NCBI RefSeq assembly: GCF_002286985.1
Contig: NZ_NSKC01000003.1
Location: 310,001 to 374,000, forward strand
Direction: 5' to 3'
Length of the DNA: 64,000 nt
Source of the DNA: Halorubrum salipaludis
Lineage (GTDB): Archaea > Halobacteriota > Halobacteria > Halobacteriales > Haloferacaceae
How positions within the stretch are numbered: the stretch's first letter is position 1; every line of letters begins with the position of its first letter. This document shows positions 35,545 to 44,328 of this stretch, piece by piece. The notes beneath the pieces were generated by a model that saw only the letters and a list, made by a program, of their open reading frames with translations, did not search any database and was not told the DNA's origin. The position numbers were made by a program, and so were the translations under genes.

Positions 35545-35741
35545 GGCACATCGATCACTTATAAACAGCCGACAGCAACACCAAAATCAGACTTATAAAC
35601 AACCGAACAGCCAATTTGCTATACCCACTCCCGCTATCGATCAAGAAGCGGCCCTCTTCAGCCGGCGGGTTCAGAGACAGCTATGTCTGAAGAAGGGGAG
35701 TTCAACAGAGCCAAAGATCCGTATCGGACCGGGTGGACCGA
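35545..35741. other. Rest of the gene-free region after R1
   Basis: No gene is visible. It holds repeated TATA-like modules: ACTTATAAACAGCC at 35557-35570 and ACTTATAAACAACC at 35591-35604, similar to TATTTAAACAGCC at 35241-35253 before R1. A GTTCAGAGACAGC/ATGTCTGAAG partial inverted repeat lies near 35669-35696. Confidence 0.5.
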
Positions 35742-36026
35742 TTAGTGCGAGTGACCGAGCGCGTCCTCAAGCGACTGCCCGAAGCGCTCCTCGAACAGCT
35801 CCGCGGCGGTGTCGTTCATCTCCGCGATGTCGTCGGGCACCTCGCCCTCGCTGTGGTGCGCGATGACGTGCGCCTGCTGGGCCATCGCCTGCACGACCAC
35901 GTCGCTGACGACGCGGGTCGGCTCCTCGCCCTGCTGGCTGAGCACGTCGACGAGGCCGGCGGGCAGTTCGAAGGACTCCTCGTTGCCGTCGGGATCGGTG
36001 ACGGTGTAGGTCTCGGTGTCTCCCAT
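35742..36026 (-). CDS. Small haloarchaeal conserved protein (94 aa)
   Basis: The product begins MGDTETYTVTDPDGNEESFELPAGL and ends GQSLEDALGHSH. It has a beta-rich start and a helical, His-containing middle (QAMAQQAHVIAHHSEGE). I cannot attach a function; it resembles a haloarchaeal DUF. The ATG at 36026 is chosen over 36050 because conservation-like sequence begins there. It lies 84 bases after the end of the zinc importer operon in genome order and is transcribed in the same direction. Confidence 0.7.
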   Translation of the reverse strand: MGDTETYTVTDPDGNEESFELPAGLVDVLSQQGEEPTRVVSDVVVQAMAQQAHVIAHHSEGEVPDDIAEMNDTAAELFEERFGQSLEDALGHSH

Positions 36027-36110
36027 ACCCGATGGACGGGACCGGTACATAAGGGTCTGTGGAAAACGGGCGGGCAGTCGCAGATCTCGTCCGCGTCGCG
36101 CTGGCCGCCC

Positions 36111-37169
36111 TCACCCGTGCGCGGAGATCGCCTTCACCGAGAAGCCGGAGCCGACGATGCTCGCGAGGTACACGGCGATGGCCGTCACGACGATCGAGCC
36201 GCCGGATGGGAGCCCGAAGCCGATCGAGACCGCGAAGCCGCCGATCACCGACAGCTGCCCGAATATCACCGCGAGGTACATCGTCTCGCGGAAGCTCCGG
36301 GCGATCTGGGAGGCGGCCGCGACCGGGACGACCAGCATCGCGGCGACGAGGATGACGCCGAGCACCTGCATCGCGCCGACGACGACGACCGCGGTCAACA
36401 CCACGAGCAGGGTGTTGTAGCCGGTGACGTTGAGCTGCGCGACCCGCGCGGCCTGCTCGTCGAAGGTGATGAACAGGAGCTGTTTGTACGTCAGCGCGAC
36501 GCCCGCGACGACGATCAGCGAGAGCGCGCCCATCAGCCGCGCGCCCTCCGGCGTGACGACGGCGAGGTTCCCGAACAGGTACCCCCTGACGTTGATCCCG
36601 GTGAGCCCGTCGCCGTAGCTGATGATCAGCGTGCCGACCGCGAAGCTCCCGCTGAGCATGATCGCGATCGGCACGTCGCCGTAGGCGTCGGTGCGCTCCG
36701 TGAGCCACTGGACCACTAAGGCGCCGACGATGCCGACCGCGAGCGCGACCAACAGCAGGGAGCCGTCCCACCCTGTCGAGGAGGTGACGAGGATCCCGAT
36801 CGCGACGCCGGCGAACGCGGTGTGCGCGAGCGTCTCGCCGATCAGCGCCATCTCGCGGTGGACGAGGAACGAGCCGACGAGGGGGGCGACGACCCCGACG
36901 AGCACGCCGGTCGCCATCGACTGCCACATGATCGGGTGCCGGAACACGTTCGTGCCGAGCGCGGCGTCCATCCCGCGTCCGAACAATCGGAACGCGGCGT
37001 ACAGGTCGCTCGCCACCGGGAGGTCCTGCGCCCAGTAGAGCAGCACGAACCCGAGCATGGCGACCGCGACGACGCCCGTGATCCCGATGCCGACGAGTTC
37101 GGCGGTCCGACGGAGTCCTCGGTCGGGTCGGGTGGCGGTCCGGGCTTCGGTGACGGATTCCTCGCTCAT
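36111..37169 (-). CDS. znuB: Zinc/manganese-type ABC transporter permease
   Basis: Membrane subunit of the metal importer, 352 aa, ABC-3 family. About nine helices are visible; EMALIGETLAHTAFAGVAIG and AMLVVPVAAASQIARSF are family blocks. The start MSEESVTEAR at 37169 overlaps the ZnuC stop (ATGA). The open frame continues upstream within znuC in another frame and is not used. Confidence 0.92.
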   Translation of the reverse strand: MSEESVTEARTATRPDRGLRRTAELVGIGITGVVAVAMLGFVLLYWAQDLPVASDLYAAFRLFGRGMDAALGTNVFRHPIMWQSMATGVLVGVVAPLVGSFLVHREMALIGETLAHTAFAGVAIGILVTSSTGWDGSLLLVALAVGIVGALVVQWLTERTDAYGDVPIAIMLSGSFAVGTLIISYGDGLTGINVRGYLFGNLAVVTPEGARLMGALSLIVVAGVALTYKQLLFITFDEQAARVAQLNVTGYNTLLVVLTAVVVVGAMQVLGVILVAAMLVVPVAAASQIARSFRETMYLAVIFGQLSVIGGFAVSIGFGLPSGGSIVVTAIAVYLASIVGSGFSVKAISAHG

Positions 37170-37909
37170 CAGTGGTGGTGGTGGACGACCTGTCCGGCCG
37201 TGCCGTACGCCTCCGCGAGGGCGTCGCTCTCGACGAACGACTCGGTGTCCCCGTGGTGGTACAGCTCGGTGTTGACACAGGCGATGCGGTTCGCGCGGTC
37301 GGTGACGACGCCGATGTCGTGCTCGATGAGGATGATGGTGATCCCGTCGTCGTTCAGCTCGTCGAGGAGGGCGTAGAAGGCGTCGCGCGACTCGGCGTCG
37401 ACGCCGACCGTCGGCTCGTCGAGCGCGAGGAGGTCGGCGTCGCTCGCGAGGGCGCGGGCGATGTACGCTCGCTGTTTCTGCCCGCCCGACAGCTCCGAGA
37501 CGAGCCGGTCGGCGAGGTCGCCGATGCCGACCGTCTCGATCGCGTCGGCGACGGCGGCGCGGTCGGCGTCGGAGAGCCGCCCGCGCCCGGCGTGCGCGAA
37601 CCGCCCCATCGTGATGCACTCGCGGACGGTGACGGGCATCGCGCCGCCCCGGCTCGTCGCCTTCTGCGAGACGTAGCCGATCCGGCCGCCGTCGTCGAAC
37701 TCGTCGACCGGGCGGCCGAACAGCTCGACGGTCCCCTCGTCGGGCTCGTGGAGCCCGAGCATGAGGTGGAGCAGGGTGGTCTTCCCGGAGCCGTTCGGTC
37801 CGACCAGTCCGAGGAAGTCGCCCTCCTCGACCGTGAGAGAGACGTCTCTCACGGCGACGGTGTCGCCGTAGGCGAACGTTACGCCGTCGAGGTCGACGAT
37901 CGCGGTCAC
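37169..37909 (-). CDS. znuC: Zinc-type ABC transporter ATP-binding protein
   Basis: A 246-aa ATPase with Walker A GPNGSGKTT, signature LSGGQKQRAYIARALA, Walker B LLALDEPTVGVD and switch IEHDIG. The last residues are VVHHHH, a natural histidine cluster that may bind the transported metal. The GTG at 37909 is used, overlapping the end of a small upstream ORF. Confidence 0.93.
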   Translation of the reverse strand: MTAIVDLDGVTFAYGDTVAVRDVSLTVEEGDFLGLVGPNGSGKTTLLHLMLGLHEPDEGTVELFGRPVDEFDDGGRIGYVSQKATSRGGAMPVTVRECITMGRFAHAGRGRLSDADRAAVADAIETVGIGDLADRLVSELSGGQKQRAYIARALASDADLLALDEPTVGVDAESRDAFYALLDELNDDGITIILIEHDIGVVTDRANRIACVNTELYHHGDTESFVESDALAEAYGTAGQVVHHHH

Positions 37910-38046
37910 TGCGTGTCTCCGATCTGGGTCGCCCGCACGTTTAGCTCTTTTAGTCCGTCGGCGTCGCGTCGCCGGCCGTGCGGTCGCAGTTCGGCCGCCG
38001 TCTCGCTCACCGTGGCCGTCTCGCTCACCGTGGCCGTCTCGCTCAC
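37906..38046 (-). CDS. Possible 46-aa ORF coupling znuA and znuC
   Basis: The GTG at 38046 overlaps the znuA stop (GTGA), and the TGA at 37906-37908 overlaps the znuC GTG. The product starts with three tandem SETATV-type hexamers and continues into a basic stretch (RPHGRRRDADG). It bridges what would otherwise be a 133-base gap. The same DNA has an AT-rich CTAAAAGAG that could instead be a znuC promoter, so coding is uncertain. Confidence 0.35.
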   Translation of the reverse strand: MSETATVSETATVSETAAELRPHGRRRDADGLKELNVRATQIGDTQ

Positions 38047-38047
38047 T
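37995..38047. repeat. 18-bp tandem repeat, about three copies, at the znuA 3' end
   Basis: GTGGCCGTCTCGCTCACC occurs at 38012-38029 and, with one change, at 38030-38047; a partial unit precedes it from about 37995. On the minus strand each unit carries GTGAGC, so the znuA stop and candidate GTG starts are repeated. Confidence 0.85.
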
Positions 38048-39068
38048 GCGCGTCGAACGCCCGCTCGAAGGCGGGGACGTTGATCTCGGTCATCTGTTCG
38101 AGGTAGCCGTACCCGGCGTCGTTCCACTCGCGGGTCGTCCCCCCCGCGGGCGAGACGGGGAGCGCCTCGGTGGCGTCGCTGTTCTCGACGATCGACTCGG
38201 CGAGGGTGGGCGACTCGAACCGGTCGTACAGCACCGCGTCGATCCCCTCCGCGTTCACCAGCTCGATCGTGTCGGCGATCTCGCTCTGCGTCGGCTCGTT
38301 CTGCGGCGAGACGCCGACGGGCGAGTGGAGCCGGAACCCGTACCGCGCCTCCAGGTACTGGAAGGAGTTGTGGCCCGCCATGACCGCCACGTCGCGCGCG
38401 GCCTCGTCGGCGATCGACTGAAAGGCGGCGTCGACCGCGTCGAGCTCCTCGATGTAGGCGTCGGCGTTGGCCGCGTAGGCGTCGGCGTTGTCCGGGTCCG
38501 CCTCGCCCAACCCCGTCGCGATCGTGTCGACGATGTCGGCGGCGAGGACCGGATCGACCCAGACGTGGGGGTCGTACTGCGCCTCGTCGCTCCCGTCCTC
38601 GTGGTCGTGTTCGTCTTCCTCCTCGTGGTCGTGTTCCTCGTCGTTTCCCCCTTCTTCCTCGTGGCTGTGGTCCCACTCCAAGAGGTCGTCTTCCACGTCG
38701 GCGAGCCCGTCGATCACGGCCACGGTGTCGTAGTCGTTCTCCAGCGTCGCGGCCAGGTCCTGGGCCCACCGGAACTCCGAGCTGTCGAGGTAGACGAACG
38801 CGTCCGTCGACGCCACGTCTGCGGCGAGGTTCCCGTCCGGCGTCCAGCCGTGTCCGAGCTGGCCGACGTCGACCGGGTCCTCGAAGCTCGCGTGCTCGCC
38901 GGCGACCTGGTTCGCCCAGTCGTTGAGGGTGAAAAACGCCGCGTAGCCCGCGTCGAACTCGGCGGACCCGCCGGGCGCGGCGTCGGAGCAGCCGGCCAGC
39001 GACGCCGCGGTTCCCGCGGCCGCGAGGCCGGCGCCACGCCGCAGCACCGACCGCCGTGTGTGAGTCAT
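38043..39068 (-). CDS. znuA: Zinc-type substrate-binding lipoprotein
   Basis: Receptor of the metal importer, 341 aa. The N-terminus has RRSVLRRGAGLAA (Tat) and the lipobox SLAGC. The cluster A-I fold shows QLGHGWTPDGN, DPHVWVDPVLAADIVD and VMAGHNSFQYLEARYGF with metal-ligand histidines. Between about residues 133 and 165 lies a His/Asp/Glu-rich loop (EEEGGNDEEHDHEEEDEHDH), the marker of zinc receptors. The ligand could also be manganese, but the loop favours zinc. Confidence 0.92.
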   Translation of the reverse strand: MTHTRRSVLRRGAGLAAAGTAASLAGCSDAAPGGSAEFDAGYAAFFTLNDWANQVAGEHASFEDPVDVGQLGHGWTPDGNLAADVASTDAFVYLDSSEFRWAQDLAATLENDYDTVAVIDGLADVEDDLLEWDHSHEEEGGNDEEHDHEEEDEHDHEDGSDEAQYDPHVWVDPVLAADIVDTIATGLGEADPDNADAYAANADAYIEELDAVDAAFQSIADEAARDVAVMAGHNSFQYLEARYGFRLHSPVGVSPQNEPTQSEIADTIELVNAEGIDAVLYDRFESPTLAESIVENSDATEALPVSPAGGTTREWNDAGYGYLEQMTEINVPAFERAFDAQ

Positions 39069-39115
39069 ACCGATCGGTACTGCTGATTAACAGAAAAAGG
39101 TTGTTATTTCACAAC
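39068..39115. promoter_or_regulatory. znuA promoter region with two inverted repeats
   Basis: TACCGATCGGTA (39068-39079) is a perfect 12-base palindrome touching the start codon. GTTGT (39100-39104) and ACAAC (39111-39115) pair around TATTTC at the TATA position. The layout suits a metal-sensing repressor; none is encoded next to it. Confidence 0.5.
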
Positions 39116-39195
39116 TCTAAATTAATAAACCGGCCGCGGAGAGCCGCCTCGATTAACAACTCGGTCCCGTGCTTCGGATCCAGTCCCCGCCCGGC

Positions 39196-39735
39196 TCACT
39201 CGGTGAGATCGACGACCGTCGCGTCCGCGAGGGCCGTCAGGGACTCCGGATCGATCGGGAACAGCGCGCTCGGCGTCCCAGCCGCGCCGTAGACGGTGTC
39301 GTACCCCGTGAGCGTCGGATCGAGGACGGTCGGGACCGCGGCGTCGTGGCAGATCGGCGGGACGCCGCCGATGCTCCACCCGACGACCTCGCGGATCCGC
39401 TCCGGGTCCGCCATCGCGGCCGACGCGGCGCCGAACCGCTCCGCGACCGCGTCCAGGTCGAGCCGGTTCGCGCCGCTCGTGATCGCCGCGACGAGCGCCT
39501 CGTCGGCGCCTTGGCCGGCGTCGCCGACCCCACCGGCGTCGCCGGCGTCATCGGCATCGTCATCCACCCCCGAGAGCGACACCACGATCGTGGAGGCGAT
39601 CGCGGCGGTGTCACAGCCGACTGCGTCGGCAGCCGCGGCCGCCGTCTCCGTCCCCGCGTCGAACTCCACCACGTCGAGGTCGACGCCGTGTCGGTCCCGG
39701 GCCCGTTCCGCGAACTCCGTCGCGCGCTCGTGCAT
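39196..39735 (-). CDS. YbaK/ProRS-associated-domain protein (aminoacyl-tRNA deacylase-like)
   Basis: A 179-aa YbaK/EbsC-type protein that would hydrolyse mischarged tRNA. Core motifs are VEFDAGTETAAAAADAVG, IASTIVV, GWSIGGVPPICH and DPTLTGYDTVYGAAGTPSALFPI. An acidic Asp/Ala/Gly insert of about 20 residues follows the first strand. The target amino acid is not evident. Confidence 0.87.
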   Translation of the reverse strand: MHERATEFAERARDRHGVDLDVVEFDAGTETAAAAADAVGCDTAAIASTIVVSLSGVDDDADDAGDAGGVGDAGQGADEALVAAITSGANRLDLDAVAERFGAASAAMADPERIREVVGWSIGGVPPICHDAAVPTVLDPTLTGYDTVYGAAGTPSALFPIDPESLTALADATVVDLTE

Positions 39736-39845
39736 GCGGAGAAAGAGGCTCGCCGCCGGGTATCAATCCCTCGGCCGCGGCACGTCTGGCGCTCAGACGG
39801 CGGCCGCGACACACCGGCTCGTCGACGAGACCGGCGCGATCGGGC

Positions 39846-40571
39846 CTACCGCGTTCGCAGCTCGTCTTTGTCCTTGATCACGCGGGCGTCGCCCTCGCCG
39901 GAGGTGACCTCGTTGACGAGGTCGTACAGGTCGTTCTGGAGCCCGGCGGGGAAGGTCAACACGCCCACCCACGAGCCGTCGTTCTGCCACTCCTCGCGTT
40001 CGAGGTCGCCGAACTCGCGGATCTGCGCCTGTCCGGAGCCCGCGTAGTCGGCGGGGAGCTGAACCGCCATCGTCACCTCCTCGAAGCGGATCGGGATGAC
40101 GGGCCGGAGCGCCTCGAGCGCGTCGTCGACCTGGTTCTCGACCGGCTCCATCGGGTCGACCTGGAAGCCCGCCTCCTCGAGGGCGCGCTCGATGCGCTCG
40201 GGGGGATGCGGCGAGTCGTCCATCTGCGGGTTCACGGCGTTGCGCGTGATGGTGGTGACGAGCTGGTTGTGCTTCCGCTCCATCATCTCCTCGCGCTGCT
40301 CGGCCGTGATCTGGATCTCCCCGCGCTCGACGACCTGGGGGATGATCTCCAGCGGATCGGTCGTGCCGAACACGGTCTCTAAGTCCTCCTCGGCCGGACG
40401 GTCGCCGCGCGACGCGTTTTCGAACACGTCCTCGGCGGCGATCACGTCCTCTAGGTCCCCCTCGAACTCGCCTCGCTTCATTGCGAGCGCGGCGTCGGGA
40501 TCGATGAGCACCTCGAACCGTTCGCCGTGCGACTCCAGTCGGGCCGTCACGGCCTCGTCGAGCGATATCAT
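39846..40571 (-). CDS. Ribosome maturation protein SBDS/Sdo1
   Basis: A 241-aa archaeal SBDS protein that, with aIF6 (encoded at 61995) and an elongation-factor-like GTPase, takes part in large-subunit maturation. The N-terminal FYSH domain reads ESHGERFEVLIDPDAALAMKRGE, and ITRNAVNPQMDDSPHPPERIERALEEAGFQVDP marks the second domain. The C-terminal ferredoxin-like part follows. The ATG at 40571 is preferred because the frame further upstream is low complexity. Confidence 0.9.
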   Translation of the reverse strand: MISLDEAVTARLESHGERFEVLIDPDAALAMKRGEFEGDLEDVIAAEDVFENASRGDRPAEEDLETVFGTTDPLEIIPQVVERGEIQITAEQREEMMERKHNQLVTTITRNAVNPQMDDSPHPPERIERALEEAGFQVDPMEPVENQVDDALEALRPVIPIRFEEVTMAVQLPADYAGSGQAQIREFGDLEREEWQNDGSWVGVLTFPAGLQNDLYDLVNEVTSGEGDARVIKDKDELRTR

Positions 40572-40690
40572 ACCCCCCGCTACCACCCCTACGGTGAAAA
40601 AGCCTCCCGCGGCGCGCCGCGATCGCGGCCCGACCAGGCTGTCGTTTGGTCGTTCGGCCCCTCGGTCCCTCGGTCTCTCGATCCCTCCGA

Positions 40691-40891
40691 TCAGCCGTCG
40701 GCCGAGGGTCGCTCGTCCGTCCACTCGTCTCGACAGGCCTGCGAGCAGAACTGTCGGTGCACCGCGTCGTCGCCGTCGACCCACGTCACCGTCCGGCGGC
40801 CGGTGCCGAGCGCCGGTTCCCCACAGGTCGCACAGCGCGGCGCGGACTCCTCGTCGACGTCCTCCTCGAGGCCGGAAGTCGGATCTACCAT
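40691..40891 (-). CDS. Zinc-finger mini-protein (66 aa)
   Basis: CATCGEP and FCSQACRDEW give four cysteines in a TRASH/MYM-like arrangement, with an acidic lead of about 18 residues. Haloarchaea encode many such small two-CxxC proteins with unknown or regulatory roles. The start at 40891 fits a leaderless ATG. Confidence 0.75.
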   Translation of the reverse strand: MVDPTSGLEEDVDEESAPRCATCGEPALGTGRRTVTWVDGDDAVHRQFCSQACRDEWTDERPSADG

Positions 40892-40958
40892 ACTCGCCCG
40901 TGCACCTCCGGACACTTGAACCCGCGAAGGCCGGCAGTTATGTCCGTTCGATCCGCGC

Positions 40959-42437
40959 TCACCGCCCGACCGGGTAACCGTCGGCCTCCTCGTTCCACCG
41001 GCCCCCGTCGCCCCGTCCGCGTCCCCGCCGTCCGTCGGTCGACGCGGCGACCCGCGAGGGGTGTTCGACCGCGAGCTCCGCGTTCGCCGCTGGGTCGGCG
41101 ACGGTCCGCTCGCGGCCGTCCGGCCACCGCACCGCGACCCGGACCGGGGTCGACCCGCCGAGCCCGAAGTGCGCGACCGGCTCCGTCTGGCAGAGGCAGC
41201 CGCCGCCGGCGTCGACGGTGCGGCGCTGGACCCCGTCGGTCGTCTCGAGCCTGACCACGGCCCCCCTGGCCGGCGCGCCGTGACGCGTTGTCGGACGGAT
41301 CCGGACCCACCCGGCGGCGCGCGCCGTCGGGTCCTTGTACACCGCGATCGGCTGGGCCGCGACCTCGCCGTGGACGACGATCAGTTCGAGGATACCGTCG
41401 CCGTCGATGTCGGCCGCAACCGCCCCGGTCCCGAACCCGTCCGGCTCGGCGGCCGGTCCCGGATCGACCCGGTGCCAGCGCGCGGCGTCGCTCTCGCCGT
41501 CGTCGCTCTCGTCACCGCGCGCGAAGAGCCGGTTGGGCTCGCCCGAGGCGTTGAAAAACAGCTCCTCGCGGCCGTCGTTGTCGAAGTCGGCGGCGACCAC
41601 GGTCCGGACGCGGCCGGTGTCGCGGAGCGCGGGCGGCGCGGCGTCGGCGAACCCGCCGTCGGGCGCTCGGCGGAGGAGTCGGTTCGGCCCGCTCTCGTTG
41701 CCGACCGCGAACGCGAATCGACCGCCCTCGTCGACGAGGGCGGCCCCGCGCGTGTCGCCCGCCGGATCCGAGAGCGCCGTTCCGCCGTCGGCGGCGTCGT
41801 AGTGGCCGCCGTCGTTCCGGAACAGCCGGTTCGGCCCGCGTTCGACCCCGGCGAACAGGTCGCCCTCGCCCGAGCAGTGCGGGACCGCGAGCAGCGACCG
41901 ACAGCCGCCGTCGACCTCCAGTCCGACCGCGTCGGCCATGTCCGTGATCTCGCCGTCGTCGCCGATCTCGTAGAAGGCGAGGGGCGCGGCGTAGCCGGAG
42001 ACGGCAACGCCGTACCGCCCGGTTCCGAGGCGGTCGAGCGCGGCGACGGACCGGCCCGCGCGCACGGCGAGCCGGTCGGCGTTCACGTCGAGCGCGAACA
42101 GGTCGGTCCAGCGGTAGCGCTCGGACTCGAGCCGGTTCAGGAGGAGGTCCGGGTCGCCGCCGCCGTCGACGCCCTTGGTGCAGTTGTGGACGTACACCTC
42201 CTCGCAGCCGTCGGCGTCGAGGTCGGCCGCACACACCCCCATCCCGTGTCTGGTCCCGTCGGCGACGATGCCGCAGGCCGTGTCGACGAATTGATCGCCA
42301 TCGCGGGCGTACAGCCGGTTCGGCTCCCCGTAGCCCGCGACGAACACGAGCGGTCCCTCCCGGCCGGGCGTCACCGCGACGCCGTAGCCCCGAACCGGGT
42401 CGTCGTCAGCGACGATGTCGGACCGCTCCGTGAACAT
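40959..42437 (-). CDS. CRTAC1-like FG-GAP/VCBS repeat protein with ASPIC/UnbV end
   Basis: A 492-aa predicted beta-propeller. Repeats with DxDxDG-type calcium loops are visible: AADLDADGCEEVYVHN, AADFDNDGREELFFN and AADIDGDGILELIVV, each followed by a GEPNRLF-like strand. The last 90 residues match the ASPIC/UnbV domain (GAVVRLETTDGVQRRTVDAGGG...). It has no signal peptide or membrane segment, unlike most proteins of this type, which are secreted. A cysteine pair (CLC) lies in the last domain. The function is unknown. Confidence 0.82.
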   Translation of the reverse strand: MFTERSDIVADDDPVRGYGVAVTPGREGPLVFVAGYGEPNRLYARDGDQFVDTACGIVADGTRHGMGVCAADLDADGCEEVYVHNCTKGVDGGGDPDLLLNRLESERYRWTDLFALDVNADRLAVRAGRSVAALDRLGTGRYGVAVSGYAAPLAFYEIGDDGEITDMADAVGLEVDGGCRSLLAVPHCSGEGDLFAGVERGPNRLFRNDGGHYDAADGGTALSDPAGDTRGAALVDEGGRFAFAVGNESGPNRLLRRAPDGGFADAAPPALRDTGRVRTVVAADFDNDGREELFFNASGEPNRLFARGDESDDGESDAARWHRVDPGPAAEPDGFGTGAVAADIDGDGILELIVVHGEVAAQPIAVYKDPTARAAGWVRIRPTTRHGAPARGAVVRLETTDGVQRRTVDAGGGCLCQTEPVAHFGLGGSTPVRVAVRWPDGRERTVADPAANAELAVEHPSRVAASTDGRRGRGRGDGGRWNEEADGYPVGR

Positions 42438-42540
42438 GGCCGTCCGTCACCGCTCGGGGAATAAGAACTCACGGGTCTGTGCGACGACGATCTTATAAAA
42501 ACTGTCGCGGCCCGGCACCTATCGCCCACCGCGCGCCGCG

Positions 42541-44328
42541 CTAGCCGAGCACGAACACGAACAGCGCGACCCCGGCGGCGAGCGTTAAGAAGAGGACGCT
42601 CCGGCCGATCCCGGTCCGGATCTCGACGTCGACGCCGGCGCGTCCGAGCGCCTCCCGCGGGTGCATCGCGGTCCACTCGACGGCCGCGACGGCGTTCATC
42701 ACCGCGCGGTCGACGGCGGCCCACAGTTCGGTGACGCCCCAGATCGAGCCGCGGGCGAGGTAGAACACGGCGGGGTACGTCACCGCGTCGGCGTCGGGCA
42801 TCCGGTGGGCGAGCCAGCCGAGGGGGCGCTTCAGCGCGAAGAAGCCGACGAAGCCGGCCCCCATCAGCCACGCCGACTCGGTCAGGTGGCTCGTGCTGTA
42901 GGGGTGGAGCTCCGACGCGACCTCGGCGGTGAACGGCATCAGGTCGATGAGGTAGCCGTAGGTGAACGGCGTGCCGAAGAAGACGCACGCGCCGCCCGCG
43001 AGCAGCATGCCGGCGGTCTGGAACGGCGTGGCGTCCTTCGGCGACAGCGTCGCCGAGCCGTGGAAGAACATGTAGTAGCCGAGCTTGATGAACGACATGA
43101 ACGTCCCCACGCCGCCGAGGATGAGCAGCCACCAGAGCAGTCCCTCCCCGAACAGCAGCTCGTAGTTGTGGACCTCATGGGCGGAGTCGATCACCATCCC
43201 CTTCGAGATGAACCCGTTGAACCCCGGCACGGCCGTAATCGAGGCTGCGCCGACGAGGTAGACGAGGAAGGTGACCGGCATCACCCGCCACAGTCCGCCC
43301 ATGTCCCGGATATCCTCGACGCCCGTGCGGTAGATCACGACGCCGACCGCCATGAACAGCAAGCTCTTGTAGAGGACGTTGTTGAACAGGTGCGCGAAGC
43401 CGCCGGTGACCGCGAACTCGCCGACGTAGGTCGCGAGCCCGAACCCGGCGAGCATGTAGCCGAGCTGCGCCTGGATGTGGTACGACAGCAGGCGCCGCGG
43501 GTTGTACTGCAACAGCGCGAAGAAGGCGCCGTAGACGGCCATGAACCCGCCGAGGTACGCGAGCCACATCCCCCCTTCAGGGAACGCGCGGTACATCACG
43601 TACGCGGCCGTCTTCGTCGTGAACACCGAGAGGAACACCGACGCCGCGACGTGCGGGCGCGGGTAGGTGTCCGGCAGCCACGTGTGCAGGAAGATGAACC
43701 CGCAGTTGATTCCGATCCCGATCGCCGCGAGCAGCGTCGCAGAGGCGTGGATCCCCGTCGTCGACGAGAACAGGAAGATCTCGGCGGCCGGCACGCTGCC
43801 GAGCATCGACGCCCCGTGGACGACGACGGCGCCGAGGAAGAACGTCCCGCCGATCCCGTGGAACAGCGCGTAGCGGTAGCCGGCCCGGACCGCCTCCCCG
43901 CCGTACTGCCACACCAGCAGCGTCGAGGTGACGGCCATCAGCTCCCAGAAGAAGATCAGGGTGAGCCAGTCGCCGGCGTAGATCGTCGCGACCGTCGAGG
44001 AGACGTAGATCAGCGCGAACGCGGTCACCCACGTCGGCGCCTCCGTGCCGTACGCGTACAGCACGGCCGCGGTCGCGAGGAACCCAACGACGACCCCCAT
44101 CAGCAGCGAGAACTGGTCGACGTTGAAGAAGACCACGTCGAAGCCGAACAGCTGCGTCGCGAGGTGCGCGCCCGTCCCCCCGTCGTCGAGCAGGACGGCC
44201 TGGACGAACGTGAAGGCGGTCGCCAGCGCGGCCGCCGCGTGGCCGAGCCGGCGCGGGAGCGCGAGCACGGCGAGCGCGGCGACGGCGAGCAGCACGTACG
44301 GCGGCACCGAGGTGAGGACCGAGTTCAT
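42541..44328 (-). CDS. Mrp-type cation/proton antiporter, NuoL/MnhD-like subunit 3
   Basis: A 595-aa membrane protein with about 16 helices, last gene of the Mrp operon. It contains the proton-pump signature MAVTSTLLVWQYGGEAVRAGYRYALFHGIGGTFFLG with the key Glu and Lys/His positions, then WLPDTYPRPHVAASVFLSVFTTKTAAYVMYR. It is the least MnhD-like of the three and might stand in for the N-terminal part of MrpA, since no full-length mnhA is present. Its ATG overlaps the stop of the preceding gene. Confidence 0.85.
   Translation of the reverse strand: MNSVLTSVPPYVLLAVAALAVLALPRRLGHAAAALATAFTFVQAVLLDDGGTGAHLATQLFGFDVVFFNVDQFSLLMGVVVGFLATAAVLYAYGTEAPTWVTAFALIYVSSTVATIYAGDWLTLIFFWELMAVTSTLLVWQYGGEAVRAGYRYALFHGIGGTFFLGAVVVHGASMLGSVPAAEIFLFSSTTGIHASATLLAAIGIGINCGFIFLHTWLPDTYPRPHVAASVFLSVFTTKTAAYVMYRAFPEGGMWLAYLGGFMAVYGAFFALLQYNPRRLLSYHIQAQLGYMLAGFGLATYVGEFAVTGGFAHLFNNVLYKSLLFMAVGVVIYRTGVEDIRDMGGLWRVMPVTFLVYLVGAASITAVPGFNGFISKGMVIDSAHEVHNYELLFGEGLLWWLLILGGVGTFMSFIKLGYYMFFHGSATLSPKDATPFQTAGMLLAGGACVFFGTPFTYGYLIDLMPFTAEVASELHPYSTSHLTESAWLMGAGFVGFFALKRPLGWLAHRMPDADAVTYPAVFYLARGSIWGVTELWAAVDRAVMNAVAAVEWTAMHPREALGRAGVDVEIRTGIGRSVLFLTLAAGVALFVFVLG

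Noticed and set aside
35405-35866. A 153-codon frame starting in R1
   Set aside because: Same reason: it follows the repeat's sequence and then enters a gene on the other strand.
36111-39068. A manganese or iron rather than a zinc importer
   Set aside because: The His/Asp-rich loop in the receptor and the terminal His cluster of the ATPase favour zinc, although this is not decisive.
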